Positions 11,052 through 20,974 of a stretch of DNA of 64,000 nucleotides are shown here, in pieces. Positions within the stretch are counted from its first letter, which is position 1. Each line of letters begins with the position of its first letter. Source of the DNA: Sepioteuthis lessoniana (Eukaryota; Mollusca; Cephalopoda; Myopsida; Loliginidae); contig CAUZXS010000203.1 of the NCBI GenBank assembly GCA_963585895.1, forward strand, positions 1-64,000, in the 5' to 3' direction. The notes beneath the pieces were generated by a model. The model saw only the letters and a program-made list of their open reading frames with translations. It ran no database searches and was not told the DNA's origin. Made by a program: the position numbers and the translations under genes.

Positions 11052-11320
11052 TTTTCGTCATACAACGTGTGAAAGCACGTGTGATACTCTGTCCTCATCA
11101 GCCGCCAACCAGGGTGATAACTCAGTTTCGGTAGCTCAAGGCGGTACGGCCACTCCTGGCGCTACCAAGCAGCTTTTGCCACCGGACAGGGTATTTAAAA
11201 GAAATATATATCTATATATACACCAGATCAACAAAAAGCAGACATTACATTGGACGTTCGTTCATCTTCATTTAGTGCAGTTTGTGATTTAAAAACGCGT
11301 TTACTTACGGCCGTTAATAT
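11052..11320 (+). repeat. Repeat F, copy 1
   Basis: About 270 bp nearly identical (about 95% by eye) to 35428-35700 in the same orientation. Landmarks: ACAACGTGTGAAAGCACGTG, CCTCATCAGCCGCCAACC, GGTAGCTCAAGGCGGTAC, GGACGTTCGTTCATCTTC and TTTACTTACGGCCGTTA. No coding frame is evident. It contains a duplicated CGTGTGA block. It may be a terminal region of a retroelement, but the class is unresolved. Confidence 0.8.
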
Positions 11321-11327
11321 CTATCTA

Positions 11328-11329
<2 letters not shown>

Positions 11330-11366
<37 letters not shown>
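11330..11366. repeat. (TA)n microsatellite
   Basis: TA dinucleotides following TCTATCTATC, at the end of repeat F. Confidence 0.95.
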
Positions 11367-11369
<3 letters not shown>

Positions 11370-12830
11370 AAAAATCATCCCAGAAAAGGGTTAATTTTTG
11401 TGCAAAAAATAAACTCGTGTTGTAATTTTGGTATCTGTATTTTTGCACTTACTGACCAATAAGCGCTAACGCGCTCCTTTTAAAACTTTTTTTAAAATTC
11501 GCAGATGACGATATTTGACTAGCCGCTAAAAATTTGAAGGATCAAAACCCAAAATAATACAAGAAATCTTTTCCCTCAAAGATTGTTTAAAATACATTTT
11601 TAACCTCTAAGAATTATAGATAAATCATAGATTTTTAAAATTTCATTTCAAGCCCTCTTCAATATTGTAAATAAGCGAATAGAATTGATACCTCTATAGG
11701 TGGTTTTACAGATTTATTCTGTAGCCACCTCAAACATTTTGCCCAGTCGGTAGGGCTGTAGAATACACCGACTGCTCCTCTGCAGAGGGGTAAGACCCCT
11801 CCCAATGAGTGTACTGGATATGATACTAAACAATCTGACGGTGAGGTTCGAGTGATACTGGAGCTTTGGGGAATGCGGAGTACCCCTTCATTGCCATTGC
11901 TCCCAGGTCCACTCTGGCCCGGAATGGTAGCATCTGATAGGGCCCTATCTATGGGTTAAATAGAACTAACTGCATACTTATGCTAAACTGAATTGTTTGA
12001 ATTAGAACTGTTTGACTATAGTGAATAACTTGAAACAGAAATGTTTTTGAAAATTAAACCGTACTTACATTTAAACCTATGCTGAACTGAATTGTTTGAA
12101 ATGGAACTATTTTTGACATTGAAACTGTACTTACACTAAATTGATTTGTTTAATAGATAACTGTTTCGACATATAACTGTGTGCAAACAAAACCTTTACT
12201 TATACTAAACCGAATTATCTGAATTAGAACTGTTTAACTAAAAAATGAACTATGTACTTATATTTAAAGTACGTGCTCATGCAAAATTGAATTATTTGAA
12301 ATGAAACTGTTTTTGACATTGAAATTGTACTTACACTAAATTGAATTGTTTAAAATAGAACTGTTTTGACATTTAACTGTGTGTAAACAAACTCTGTACT
12401 TATACTAAACTGATTTAGCTGAATTAGAACTGTTTGAATAAACTGAATAGCTTGAAATAGAAATGTTTTTGACAATTAAACTGTGCACTCATTGAAATAG
12501 AACTGATTATTTGTACAAAAATGGATTTGGCGTTAAATAACCAACAAATATTGAAATGCCATAAAACTCAAACAACCAACCAACTAACGCAAACTTACGT
12601 TTTTTTATTTCTTATGAGTGAAAAATGTAATATTTTCTTCCTTCAAGAATCCATTTAATTTTAACATAGCTTAATTATTCTAAACTGAATGAAAATATTG
12701 TTAACATACTACATTCGTACAGCTATTACAGTCTAGCTGATGAAAAATCTTCGTGCTGCACAGCTTACATTTCAGTGAATAAATACACCTTTTCTTCTAC
12801 ACAGTGACATACTCACACAAACATTTTTTA
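11370..12830 (+). repeat. Repeat X, copy 4, split by a TVH element
   Basis: 11370-11740 matches repeat X (TACTGACCAATAAGCGC, TAGCCGCTAAAAATTTGAAG). It breaks at CAAACATTTT (11731-11740) and resumes at about 12601 with TTCTTATGAGTGAAAAATG and CTTCAAGAATCCATTTAATT. The 860-bp gap is exactly one TVH element, so the order of insertion is clear. Confidence 0.75.
11741..12595 (+). mobile_element. TVH composite repeat, full-length copy
   Basis: Best complete copy. Head 11741-11960 (GCCCAGTCGGTAGGGC, TAGAATACACCGACTGC, CCTCTGCAGAGGGGTAAGAC, CTATCTATGGGTTAAATAG). VNTR 11960-12510 with about ten degenerate 50-60-bp units. Tail 12520-12595 (GCGTTAAATAACCAAC, GAAATGCCATAAAACTC, CAACCAACCAAC). The head holds short self-complementary stretches (CAGTCGG with CCGACTG) that could fold. 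Its insertion into repeat X defines both ends. Confidence 0.8.
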
Positions 12831-13215
12831 CACACAAAAAAAATATCGGCAAGGCAGAAACTACACAAACTGCTACATGGATCTTTTCTCTCTTGAAATA
12901 TTCAGTATCGCATTGCTCAATCAAGAAGAAAGCCACTGGAGACAAAAACGAAATGAAAAGATGACAAACATTTAATAAGCCAAAAAAAAAAAAAAAAATC
13001 AGACGCGCGATCCAAGAAAGAATACCACTCACTGTTTTAGTGAAATTCAGCCTCGTTCAACACCGATCTTCATCCAGGTACTTTTAAGTCGATCTAGAAA
13101 TTGCTTGAGCTTTGGTAAATAACAGTCAACCCTCTAGTGGTGAGTAGTTCCCGATAAATCTGGAATTTCAGTTTCTAATTTCAGTCTTTTGCGGATGGGA
13201 TTGTTCTCGCTTTCA
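12831..13215. other. Possibly remaining repeat X, then unassigned sequence
   Basis: A poly-A run at 12982-12998. The minus-strand 86-residue frame here has no recognisable domain and is not called. Confidence 0.4.
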
Positions 13216-13217
13216 GT

Positions 13218-13470
13218 TCCTCCATTGGTCTAATGAGTAGAGTGTTCGCCAATGATCCGTGAGACCGGAGTTCAATCCCAGGTCTAGTCATACCAAAAAC
13301 TCAAAAAATGGTACTTGATGCCTCCTTGCTTAACACGTAGCATTATAAGGTAAGGATCAAAGGTAAAGTGGAGCAATCCAGGAAATGGAGTAACGCCCTC
13401 CCCAACACATCGGTGTGGTAGCTATAGAAAAGAGAACCTTCGGGTCCCCCTCGACTAAGGTCACCCTCTT
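13218..13470 (+). mobile_element. SINE-C (third tRNA-derived SINE family)
   Basis: tRNA-like head: A-box-like TTGGTCTAATGAGTAGAG and B box GGAGTTCAATCCCAGG. The body has ATGGTACTTGATGCC, AGGTAAAGTGGAGCAATCC and CGGTGTGGTAGCTAT. The 3' part reads CTTCGGGTCCCCCTCGAC. It differs from SINE-A and SINE-B and lacks their shared central domain. Other copies: 22693-22940, 49075-49308 and 55283-55822 (interrupted). Confidence 0.75.
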
Positions 13471-13502
13471 TACTTGTCTTCTACCGATTACTTTATCAGC
13501 CT

Positions 13503-13697
13503 TTCTAGGTTGTTTAATGACAGAGCCATCATTGAAGAATAATTTTGGTACATAGCCATGGAAATAAGAGGTTCATACCTTTCCCATGAGTATTAGTCCG
13601 AAACTGAACATCATAGCGCGACTGGAGTTTGAACTCGTTTACTATGATGTCGAAGTCGAGCACATTAACCACTACGCCACGGCGAATCCCTAGGATC
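13503..13697 (-). mobile_element. SINE-A, 3'-shortened copy
   Basis: On the minus strand: CGTGGCGTAGTGGTTAATG (A-box region), GAGTTCAAACTCCAGTCGCG (B-box region), then TTCAGTTTCGGACTAATACTC and the central AGGTATGAACC. It ends near AAACAACCTAG rather than at the full tail. Confidence 0.75.
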
Positions 13698-13998
13698 ACT
13701 GAAGGTGAGAATATTGCTTGTACACCAGTGGGCGTTGAAAAATATTTTTTACTATGACGTGAAAGCCCCAAAGAGTGATTTCGTTCGAAATTGAATTGAA
13801 AATAATTTTTTTTAATGTTCCCAGTTTTGATTCACAGAAAAGTGATCATTAAATTCACTGGTTAGAGAGCAATAAAAATATTTTCTAGTTTATCATATGA
13901 AATTACAATTTCCTGGCACCCATTTATAGGTTAGGTTAGGTTATCTGGTTTAATTGTATATCAACCCGAGATGGATATTTAATGCCAAATACTGTTTA

Positions 13999-14021
13999 CA
14001 CACGCACACACACACACACAT

Positions 14022-14065
<44 letters not shown>
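13999..14065. repeat. (CA)n(TA)n compound microsatellite
   Basis: CA-rich 13999-14044, then TA 14045-14065. Confidence 0.95.
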
Positions 14066-14304
14066 GTTATGATTTTAAAATGAATAGACCATTGGTAAAA
14101 TTATCTTTAAACGAGTTAGAACATATTTATTTGTACAGAGATAAATAGTTTCTAATATTGCTATTTAACGCAATTCTTTTTGATATTAATCACAATCGCT
14201 ATTAAATACTGAAAAGATATCTTAGAACCTTAGATTGTTTAAGTTAAATAATGTCATTTGGTTTAATTGCATATCAACCCTTGCAGGTTGTTTAATGCTA
14301 AATC

Positions 14305-14307
<3 letters not shown>

Positions 14308-14385
<78 letters not shown>

Positions 14386-14455
14386 TGCGTGCGTGCGTGC
14401 GTGTTTGTGTTTTTTTGCGTGTGTGTGTGTTTGTATGTGTATGTGGGTGGGTGTA
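14308..14455. repeat. (TA)n followed by (TGCG)n and (TG)n
   Basis: About 73 bp of TA, five GCGT tetramers (14382-14402), then TG-rich sequence. The flank 14240-14305 is a TVH/SINE-A-type tail (GTTTAATTGCATATCAACC). Confidence 0.95.
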
Positions 14456-14611
14456 TGATTTGTAAGTGAATAGTTTGTAGGTAAATCTTTTTAAACGAGT
14501 TATCTAATTTGTTTGTACAGACTGAAATGCTTTCAAGTATTGCTATCTTACTATAGTTCGTTTTGCACACAGTTAAAGGCTTTCTACTACTGTTATCAAC
14601 AACTAATAAAG

Positions 14612-14852
14612 GAGTGTCCTCGTGGTGTAATGGTAAAAGCGATGGCCTGTGAACTCGTAGTAAGCGAGTTCGAGTTCTAGTTACGCAATTACGTTCACTT
14701 TCAGACAAATGCACTGGGAAAAGGAATTAATCCCCTTATCCTACCAGCTATGGGTTAATTAATACCTCTACTGTTCTTCTCGAAGGATGACTTTGGCATT
14801 AAATAACCTACAAAAGTTGATATGCCAAGAACCCAAACCAAACCAACACTAA
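14612..14852 (+). mobile_element. SINE-A, full-length copy
   Basis: Family description. The head contains a good A box in TGGTGTAATGG (14624) and a B box in GAGTTCGAGTTC. Then come GTTCACTTTCAGAC, the central domain (CTATGGGTTAATTAATA), TACTGTTCTTCT, GGCATTAAATAACCTAC, and the tail GATATGCC with AAACCAAACC. Pol III promoter boxes plus a separate 3' tail make this a tRNA-derived SINE. A weak 8-bp target duplication (ACTAATAA) may flank it at 14602 and 14848. Confidence 0.85.
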
Positions 14853-14859
14853 TAATTCT

Positions 14860-15395
14860 ATTCAATATTAGTCATGTGTTCACACCTTATTAAATAGCTT
14901 GAAGCATTGCTATTTATTATTTGCACACAGTTAAATGGCTTCAAGTGTTGCTATTTAGCATTAGTAATTCTGTCCCTCAAGTATTCCAATCTAATTTAAT
15001 ACTAATTAGTTTTCACACAGTTAAATGGTTTCAAGTATTACTATTTAACACTAATAGTTCTAATTGCACACAGTTAAATGGCTTCAAACATTGCTGTGTA
15101 ATGCTTATAATTCAATTTAGCATTAATCCTTTGTTTGTTCACATGTAAATGGGTTTAAATACTGTAAATGATTTGGTAGTTCTGTTTGTCTAATAATAGG
15201 ACCATAATAGATACTACCACTCCTGGCCAGAGTGGACATGGGAGTAATGGCAATAAAGAAGAAGTCTGTATTCACCAAAGCTCAGGACTGGAGCCTCACC
15301 ACCATATGATTCATATCCAGGACTCTCGTTTGGCACGCATTACCCCTCGGCAGAGATGCACTCAGTGTACTCTACAGCCCAAGCCGACAGTGTAA
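14860..15395 (-). mobile_element. TVH composite repeat, variant subfamily
   Basis: VNTR 14860-15180 uses a different unit of about 52 bp (ACACAGTTAAATGGCTTCAAG recurring at 14931, 15015 and 15068). The head at 15205-15395 is recognisable by CACTCCTGGCCAGAGTGGAC and TGTACTCTACAGCCC. Same architecture as 11741-12595 but with diverged modules. Confidence 0.65.
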
Positions 15396-15399
15396 TACA

Positions 15400-15844
15400 C
15401 ACACACACATATATATATATTATGTTGGCGAAAAATTTTTGTTCAGTTTATTCAGTAAAAGACTTTTAAAACGCATTTTGTTTGACATTTACGTAATTGA
15501 ATAACATATTAACTGTTACGGAAAAAAGGTTTCTTTGGTGCACTAAGAGTAGGGGGGAATTCGATATTCTTCGACAGCTTATCTTTTATCATTATCTTTG
15601 GTAAGTGAAGTACACCACTATCGTTGAAATGACGCACCGAGTGAGTTTCTTTAAATAAAAAAGCAACAAAAATTAAAATACGAAAGAAATTATTCTCTAA
15701 AATTAATGCCATATTTACAGTTTTCCTCCTTTATTCTATCTAAAGAAATTCCATTAGTACAACTTCCGACAAAATTTTTACTTTTTCAGCAAAGAAATGC
15801 AGTTGATACCTTTTGCAGTTTCAACCGATTTTTCCTTTAGATTA
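15400..15844. other. Short CA/TA tract, then unassigned sequence
   Basis: CACA/TATA at about 15397-15420; the rest shows no repeat or gene. Confidence 0.5.
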
Positions 15845-15860
15845 ATAATAATAATAATAA

Positions 15861-15891
<31 letters not shown>

Positions 15892-15892
15892 A
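15845..15892. repeat. (AAT)n(AAG)n compound microsatellite
   Basis: AAT triplets change to AAG triplets at about 15862, a one-step motif switch. Confidence 0.95.
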
Positions 15893-15936
15893 TCTGCAAG
15901 GATCGGTAAGATCGACCAGAATACTCAGAAGAGCCT

Positions 15937-16112
15937 TTTGCCCAGTCGGCTGGGGCTGTAGAATACACCGACTGCTTCTCTGCAGAGGGGTAAGATCCCC
16001 ACAACGAGTGTCCTAGATATGACACTAAAAAATCTGATGGTGAGGTTCCAGCAGTGCTGGAACTTTGGGGAATGCGGAGTACCCCATCATTGCCATCGCT
16101 CCCAGTCCCCAA
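15937..16112 (+). mobile_element. TVH head without VNTR or tail
   Basis: GCCCAGTCGGCTGGGGCTGT through ATTGCCATCGCTCCCAG. It joins abruptly to an RLE-LINE fragment at 16112, so the head was truncated or fused there. Confidence 0.75.
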
Positions 16113-16215
16113 AGGATTGATAAAGGAATTAGAAAACTAAGAAATCAGAGGAGAGGTAGAGACCATCCAGACTACATTATTATTAAAATCAGTCTGAATA
16201 CGAAGAAGAGTCCTC
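16107..16215 (+). pseudogene. RLE-type non-LTR retrotransposon, extreme C-terminus (piece a)
   Basis: Broken translation PKGLIKELEN, then EVETIQTT and RRRVL. This matches the C-terminal end of the RLE-type LINE whose other parts lie at 17058-17285, 19330-19640 and 25865-28780. Stops interrupt the frame. Confidence 0.6.
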
Positions 16216-16309
16216 TGTAATATAATTACGGAATGATTCTTTTATATTAATCATTTTTCGTTAATTATATTTTATCATCTGGTTTGGTTGGGCTTTGAAC
16301 TATTCGGCT

Positions 16310-16600
16310 CTTAGTGCAGGTGAACACACATTGAGTACAGTTCACGCTCGCGCGCAGAGGATATGACAATCACAAATGTCATAATAAAAACCCCAGATAG
16401 GGAAATGAGACTGGGGTGTGAATGACGTCATGCCCGGAAGCAATGGGCAGAGAATTTGGTAATTTTGAAAAAGACGTTTGTTGAGATCTGACTCTGGGCC
16501 GGGCCAGTCCAGGTGGGGGCTACGGGATGCGCGGTGCGTTTGTTGGGTCAGATAGTACAGTCAGCATAGTAAAAAGTGTGTGTCTCTCTCTCCTCGTGTC
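16310..16600. promoter_or_regulatory. CpG-rich segment with a consensus CRE; possible solo LTR or promoter relic
   Basis: It stands out from its AT-rich surroundings: CACGCTCGCGCGCAGAGG (about 16346), GGGCCGGGCCAGTCCAGG (about 16498) and GGGATGCGCGGTGCG (about 16523). TGACGTCA at 16423-16430 is the palindromic cAMP-response element. No adjacent host exon is visible, so an LTR or a transposon promoter is as likely as a host promoter. Confidence 0.3.
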
Positions 16601-16824
16601 AAAAAACTAATGTCAAGAAGATAATAAACGTTTCGTACGTGAATAGCGGAGAGTCGTCAGTGTTTCGTATTTCCCTGCATCTGTATATTTGTATAATTGT
16701 ACTGTGTCTATACAACACGTGGAGACTTGAGGAGACTTGCTATCACTGAAACTCCAGCTAAAAAACCATCCGCAAACTCTGGTGTACAAGAAAACTCTCT
16801 CTAAGGAGCGAACTAAAAAAGCGC

Positions 16825-17040
16825 TGGACCATGAAGGTGTGCTTGGAACAATCCCCAAAGGCTTAATAAGAGAGTTGGATGAGATGTAAAATGGAGGACA
16901 AGCCGAGACCATCCAAACTACAGCATCTTTAATGTCAGACAGAATACTGAGAAGAGTCCTGAAGACCTGAAGAGACTTACTTTGACTCAGACGCCAGTGA
17001 AAGACAATCAGCTAATCCTGATGTAAAAAACTCGCAAGGA
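16825..17040 (+). pseudogene. RLE-type LINE, C-terminus (piece b)
   Basis: Frame fragments LDHEGVLGTIPKGLIREL, ETIQTTASLMSDRILRRVLK, then the 3' UTR-like CTCGCAAGGAGTAAGGAC. It is interrupted by TAA after the EM residues, and there is a frame change at its start. Confidence 0.65.
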
Positions 17041-17057
17041 GTAAGGACATCGTCGTC

Positions 17058-17285
17058 CTAATGAACCACAGAGTAAAAATCAAAGAAAGCAAACACAGAA
17101 ACAAGTATTTAGACTTTATCAGAAAACTAAAAGAAGTTGTGGAACATGACGTTAATACTGATACCAGTTATAATTTGCAAACTTGGAACAGTCTCCAAAA
17201 TCTTAGAAAAGGAACTAGAAGAGTTGGAACTCGAAGGACCAATCGAGACGAGAATACTAGAATATAGAGAAAAGTCCAAGAGACA
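17058..17285 (+). pseudogene. RLE-type LINE, endonuclease-to-C-terminus region (piece c)
   Basis: Reads NHRVKIKESKHRNKYLDFIR followed by KLKEVV. A frameshift near 17140 leads to LGTVSKILEKELEELELEG. The conserved block HRVKIKES lies just after the restriction-like endonuclease (RLE) in this LINE type. A single frameshift explains the two overlapping open frames. Confidence 0.7.
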
Positions 17286-17304
17286 AAACAAAAACAAGAA
17301 GAAC

Positions 17305-17545
17305 AAGCGCAAGAAGTTACAAGTACTTGGGAATATCAGAAGAGGACTCCATCAAACAAACAGAAATGAAAGTAAAAAAAGAGTACATCAGGAAAGACAC
17401 AAAACCAATCTCTGCAGTTCAAATCTCATTAATAAAAATACCTGCGTAGTCCCTCTTGTCATATATTTAGGACCATTCTTAAATTTGATTAGGAAGAAAC
17501 ATAGACAAATGAATAAAATGTGTTCCATTGTTATCTTTGTGGACT
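17305..17545 (+). pseudogene. RLE-type LINE, region just after the RT domain (piece d)
   Basis: Reads KYLGISEEDSIKQTEMK and KKEYIRK, then in another frame VPLVIYLGPFLNLIRKK. YKYLGI follows the RT domain in this LINE type, so it should lie upstream of pieces a-c, yet it lies downstream of them. This cluster is therefore several truncated copies, not one element. Confidence 0.65.
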
Positions 17546-17589
17546 ATTACACTCTTTCCTTTAATTCACGTTTATTACCACATTAGATC

Positions 17590-17900
17590 CAACTCCAACT
17601 TAGCAGAAAATATTAAGAAAGTAATTATGGTTGATAATTATTACAGGAATTTCATGAAATATGGGTTATTAGTAATGTTCGTACGCCATTACAAGTTCAA
17701 ATTCTAAAGGATGTGCGGCATTTTGTTAGAAAAATTTGCATCGATATTTAAGTCAATCAATCTTCACCTCTTTATTGAACAAGATATAATATTATCAGTC
17801 TTTTCTTTCTTTTTTTTTTATCTTGAAATAGTGAAAAAGAATGAGTAAAAAAGAAATGATTATCGTAAACAAGACACATTTATATTGTTATCTTTATCAA
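17590..17900. other. No recognisable feature
   Basis: AT-rich, with a T-run at about 17811. No element match. Confidence 0.5.
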
Positions 17901-17904
17901 AGTT

Positions 17905-18136
17905 TGGTTTGGTTTCTTTGTTTAATGGCATATCAACCTTTGAAGGTTATTTAATGCCAAAGCTATTCTCCTAGAAGAACAGTGGTGGTACTATTTAACC
18001 CATAGCTCGGAGGGTTCATGCCTTTCCAAAGGGTATTTGCCCGAAATTAAATGTAATAGCGCGACTAGAGTACGAACTCGCTTACTACGATTCCGAATTC
18101 CATCGTTTTAACCATTACACCACGAGGACACCCCAC
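17905..18136 (-). mobile_element. SINE-A, near full length
   Basis: Minus strand: GTGTCCTCGTGGTGTAATGG head start at 18132, B-box region GAGTTCGTACTCTAG, central domain CGAGCTATGGGTTAAATAG, and tail ending AAACCAAA near 17905. Confidence 0.85.
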
Positions 18137-18164
18137 TCATCTTTACCAAGTTTTCCTGATAGCA

Positions 18165-18175
18165 TGGATTCCCAA

Positions 18176-18239
<64 letters not shown>

Positions 18240-18640
18240 CTATCTGTCTCTATCGTTCATAGCTCTTGGAAGATCCTCAACTCGGTATCCCGTGTCCGCA
18301 CAGAGCTGATGAATACAAGTATTTACTAGTCGCCCAACACTGGTGTGTCCATATATAGGAATTGACAGGCGAATTTCGCTTATGATTTCAGCCATGATTC
18401 TCTAATAGTGCACTGCATATTCGTCTTACTTGGATGGTTTGTGAGATGAAAGGTAAGTGGCCGTACAACTGCTGTTTTGTTAGGTGCTGCTTCCAAAATT
18501 TGTTGAAAACATCACACCGTATCCTTGTGTAGTTCCCATCGAGTTTTGTTACTCCAAACGCTCTGTTAAAATCCATTTGGTGTAGCCATACAACAGTACT
18601 GACACGGCTACAGCCTCTAAGAATTCCCGTCTTATTTCAT
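18165..18640 (-). pseudogene. RTE-clade LINE, 3' end, (CT)n-expanded copy
   Basis: Minus-strand frame: KLDGNYTRIRC, NKFWKQHLTKQQLYGHLP, TIQVRRI. This is the same C-terminal region as 31730-32205. A 59-bp (CT)n tract (18179-18237 on plus, i.e. GA in the coding sense) lies at the same site as in the 8485-9081 copy. The ATG tail is missing, so the 3' tip is eroded. Confidence 0.8.
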
Positions 18641-19325
18641 CTGAAAGACGAAATTTTTATAATGTTGATAATCTGTCAATAGAAGTTCATGCCTTTTCTA
18701 ATCGTATGTTGACATCGCTTTCAGTAGATGATATTGTTACCACTTTCTCTAATCAGTGATTTCCATACAGATAGTAAAAAACGATTTTAAACTTAGAAAG
18801 GTTAAGTATTTTACTAGCTCGAACCGAAAACATTCCACAGCGTGTTCCTAGTGTTCATTAGTTCATAAATCTCTTACTCGACGTTTCTATCTTTAAACTT
18901 TTTTCTTTATCCGGTCTAAAAAATTTTATTCGTTCATGTTTTTCGCAATTAGAAATTGGCTATTTTGGTTTGATTTTTTAATAGATGTCAGCTCTACAAC
19001 ATAATCAAGTTACCTGAATTGATTTTTTCAATAAAAGTTTTAAAATAAAGCTGTAGTGTTGTTTTCTTTAGGACGACAATTTTATCGTTTCACCCTGTAG
19101 AATGATTTGATAAAAGTTCTGATATCAAAATTATCAGATGCTACCGTAGAACTGTGGAAAGCTTATATTGATTTTTGTTGTTTGTTGTTTGTTTAGTTTT
19201 TTTTTTTTTTTTTGTTTTTTTCTTTTTTAATATTTCTTAATGTCCGGACAAATTTCTATTTTTTTCTCTTTATGCTTTATTAGATTATTATTATTTTACG
19301 TTTGAGATTTTTCACATCAGCATTA
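18641..19325. other. Unassigned sequence with a T-rich tract
   Basis: T-rich block at 19196-19225. No gene or element match seen. Confidence 0.5.
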
Positions 19326-19329
19326 GCTA

Positions 19330-19640
19330 ATGGTTTCTCACTGAAATTTGAGTGACAGCAAGTCCCCTCAATTCCCCAGGACTCTTCTCAGTATTTTGGC
19401 AAATCTTAAAATGTTGTATTTCTAAGTCTTCCACAAGTTGTGTAATTTCTAAGTCTTCCACTCCCTTTAGCAAGACTTTGCGGACTGTTCCTAGTGCGCT
19501 AATTACAATTGGTATCAACGCCATCTTCATGATCCAAAGATTTTCTTAGTTCTCTAGCATAGTCTAGACATTTATCTCTCTTTTCGCTTTCTTTTATTTC
19601 TAGTAGTAGATATAGTAGTTGTATCATTCTATCAGAACCC
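19330..19640 (-). pseudogene. RLE-type LINE, C-terminal fragment
   Basis: Minus strand: EIKESEKRDKCLDYARELRK, then after a frameshift VISALGTVRKVLLKGVEDLE and later LRGLAV. A 21-bp block (ELE/EDLEIQ-type) is duplicated at about 19425-19460. It is joined at 19640 to a TVH head fragment (19640-19745). Confidence 0.7.
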
Positions 19641-19745
19641 AGCTTAAACTCATCGTTGTTATTACTCGCAGGTCCACTCATTTCGTAGTGCTTATTTAGG
19701 TACCATCAATGGGTCAAATAGATCTGAGTCAATTAAATATGAACG
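19640..19745 (+). mobile_element. TVH head fragment
   Basis: Diverged CTCGCAGGTCCACTCATT and ATGGGTCAAATAGATCT correspond to the end of the TVH head. Only this portion remains. Confidence 0.45.
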
Positions 19746-20585
19746 TACAATGAGCGCGATTCTCTGACATCTTGACATAGAATAATTCTGGATGTTAGAA
19801 TTACTCGGTCAATAAACCTTTCACAAAGGACTCTAATAGCTTACACAACTTGTTTTTATTAAGTAGTCCCCCACTTAAATATTAAACAAGATCCTCGTTG
19901 CTTAACTTCAGCAAGTAGTACTTTATGCTTGATCTGACCATAAGATGTGTCATTTGATGTTCTTAATTAATATTCCCTCAAAAAGACTACCAGGTTCAAT
20001 CATAACGATGCTACACAGATTGGGTAATTTACCAATTTAGGCACCAAGGAGTCAAGACATGCTTTGAATAAATCAAAGCAAACTTTATAGCTAACGACTC
20101 TCTCCAATGCACTATTTGTTTACATAATCTGTTTGGCATGCGACAAATTAGATCAGTTGTGTTAATGAAGATACTTTCTATCAGAATGTTCAGTGTCTTT
20201 ATTTTTCGTTTATTTCTTAATAATGATCGGGCTTCTTTTTGCTACAGTAAAAATAAAAATGCAACCATAGTGCTAACCCTAGAGGCGCAAAGGAAAATAG
20301 CTCAACGACTGACTTTGCTTTGAAGAATGGTGGAAATGGTCTCCAGTCTCGCTAACCGTTGAGCCTAGTAGATTTAAGTGCAACCCAATAGCTGTCAGAA
20401 ACGGACGCAATAGCGCACGAGGCTTTTCAGCGTAATTTGAAAATATCAAAGAAAAAGCCAGCTTCAAATAACATGCAGTGTTGCAGAAGCCTTTCCTGTA
20501 CTCTTCACAATATTACCACGAAATGGCATCAGCAAAACAAAATTTTCACATGAAATGGCAGAACTAAGGTTCTAAGGGATAAAAC
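19746..20585. other. No recognisable feature
   Basis: Unassigned sequence; no repeat or credible frame. Confidence 0.5.
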
Positions 20586-20588
20586 AAA

Positions 20589-20590
<2 letters not shown>

Positions 20591-20637
<47 letters not shown>

Positions 20638-20669
20638 CTCTTTATCCATTTTATCTATCTAAATCTCAA

Positions 20670-20764
<95 letters not shown>
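20591..20764. repeat. (CT)n, then (CA)n(TA)n
   Basis: CT 20591-20642; CA about 20673-20742; TA 20743-20764. Confidence 0.95.
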
Positions 20765-20911
20765 GGGACTGCTACTTCTTTGCAGAAGAAGCCAATCTCC
20801 TCGATTTGCTAAGAATACCAGTGGGAGTGCGTGTAACTCCAAGTATATACCGGCAAGCCCCATTTCTTGCGTAGCAAATGAATTAGCACTCCTTTCCGTT
20901 GACATCGCTCC

Positions 20912-20974
20912 GTGTACCTTCGTATGACTCCTCAAACCTGCTGTAGACCGGCTTATTTTATTACAGATTTGACA
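20912..20974 (-). pseudogene. Isolated C2H2 zinc-finger fragment
   Basis: On the minus strand CQICNKISRSTAGLRSHTK is followed by VHG. This satisfies Cys-X2-Cys-X12-His-X3-His. The frame stays open downstream for about 30 further residues (to about 20810) before running into the microsatellite. Single fingers of this style occur at the ends of several LINE proteins and in host zinc-finger genes. With no second finger or splice context, a transposon relic is more likely. One finger by chance is possible. Confidence 0.4.

Noticed and set aside
11061..11110. Hammerhead core in repeat F (CTGATGA on the minus strand)
   Set aside because: No GAAA at hammerhead distance and no plausible stem II, unlike the other candidates.
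12772..13032. 86-residue hydrophobic minus-strand frame as a membrane protein
   Set aside because: Phe runs come from poly-A/T; it overlaps the end of repeat X and has no family resemblance.
14235..14714. Overlapping frames rich in YIYI and HTHT
   Set aside because: Translation of (TA)n and (TG)n tracts, plus a SINE-A head on the minus strand.
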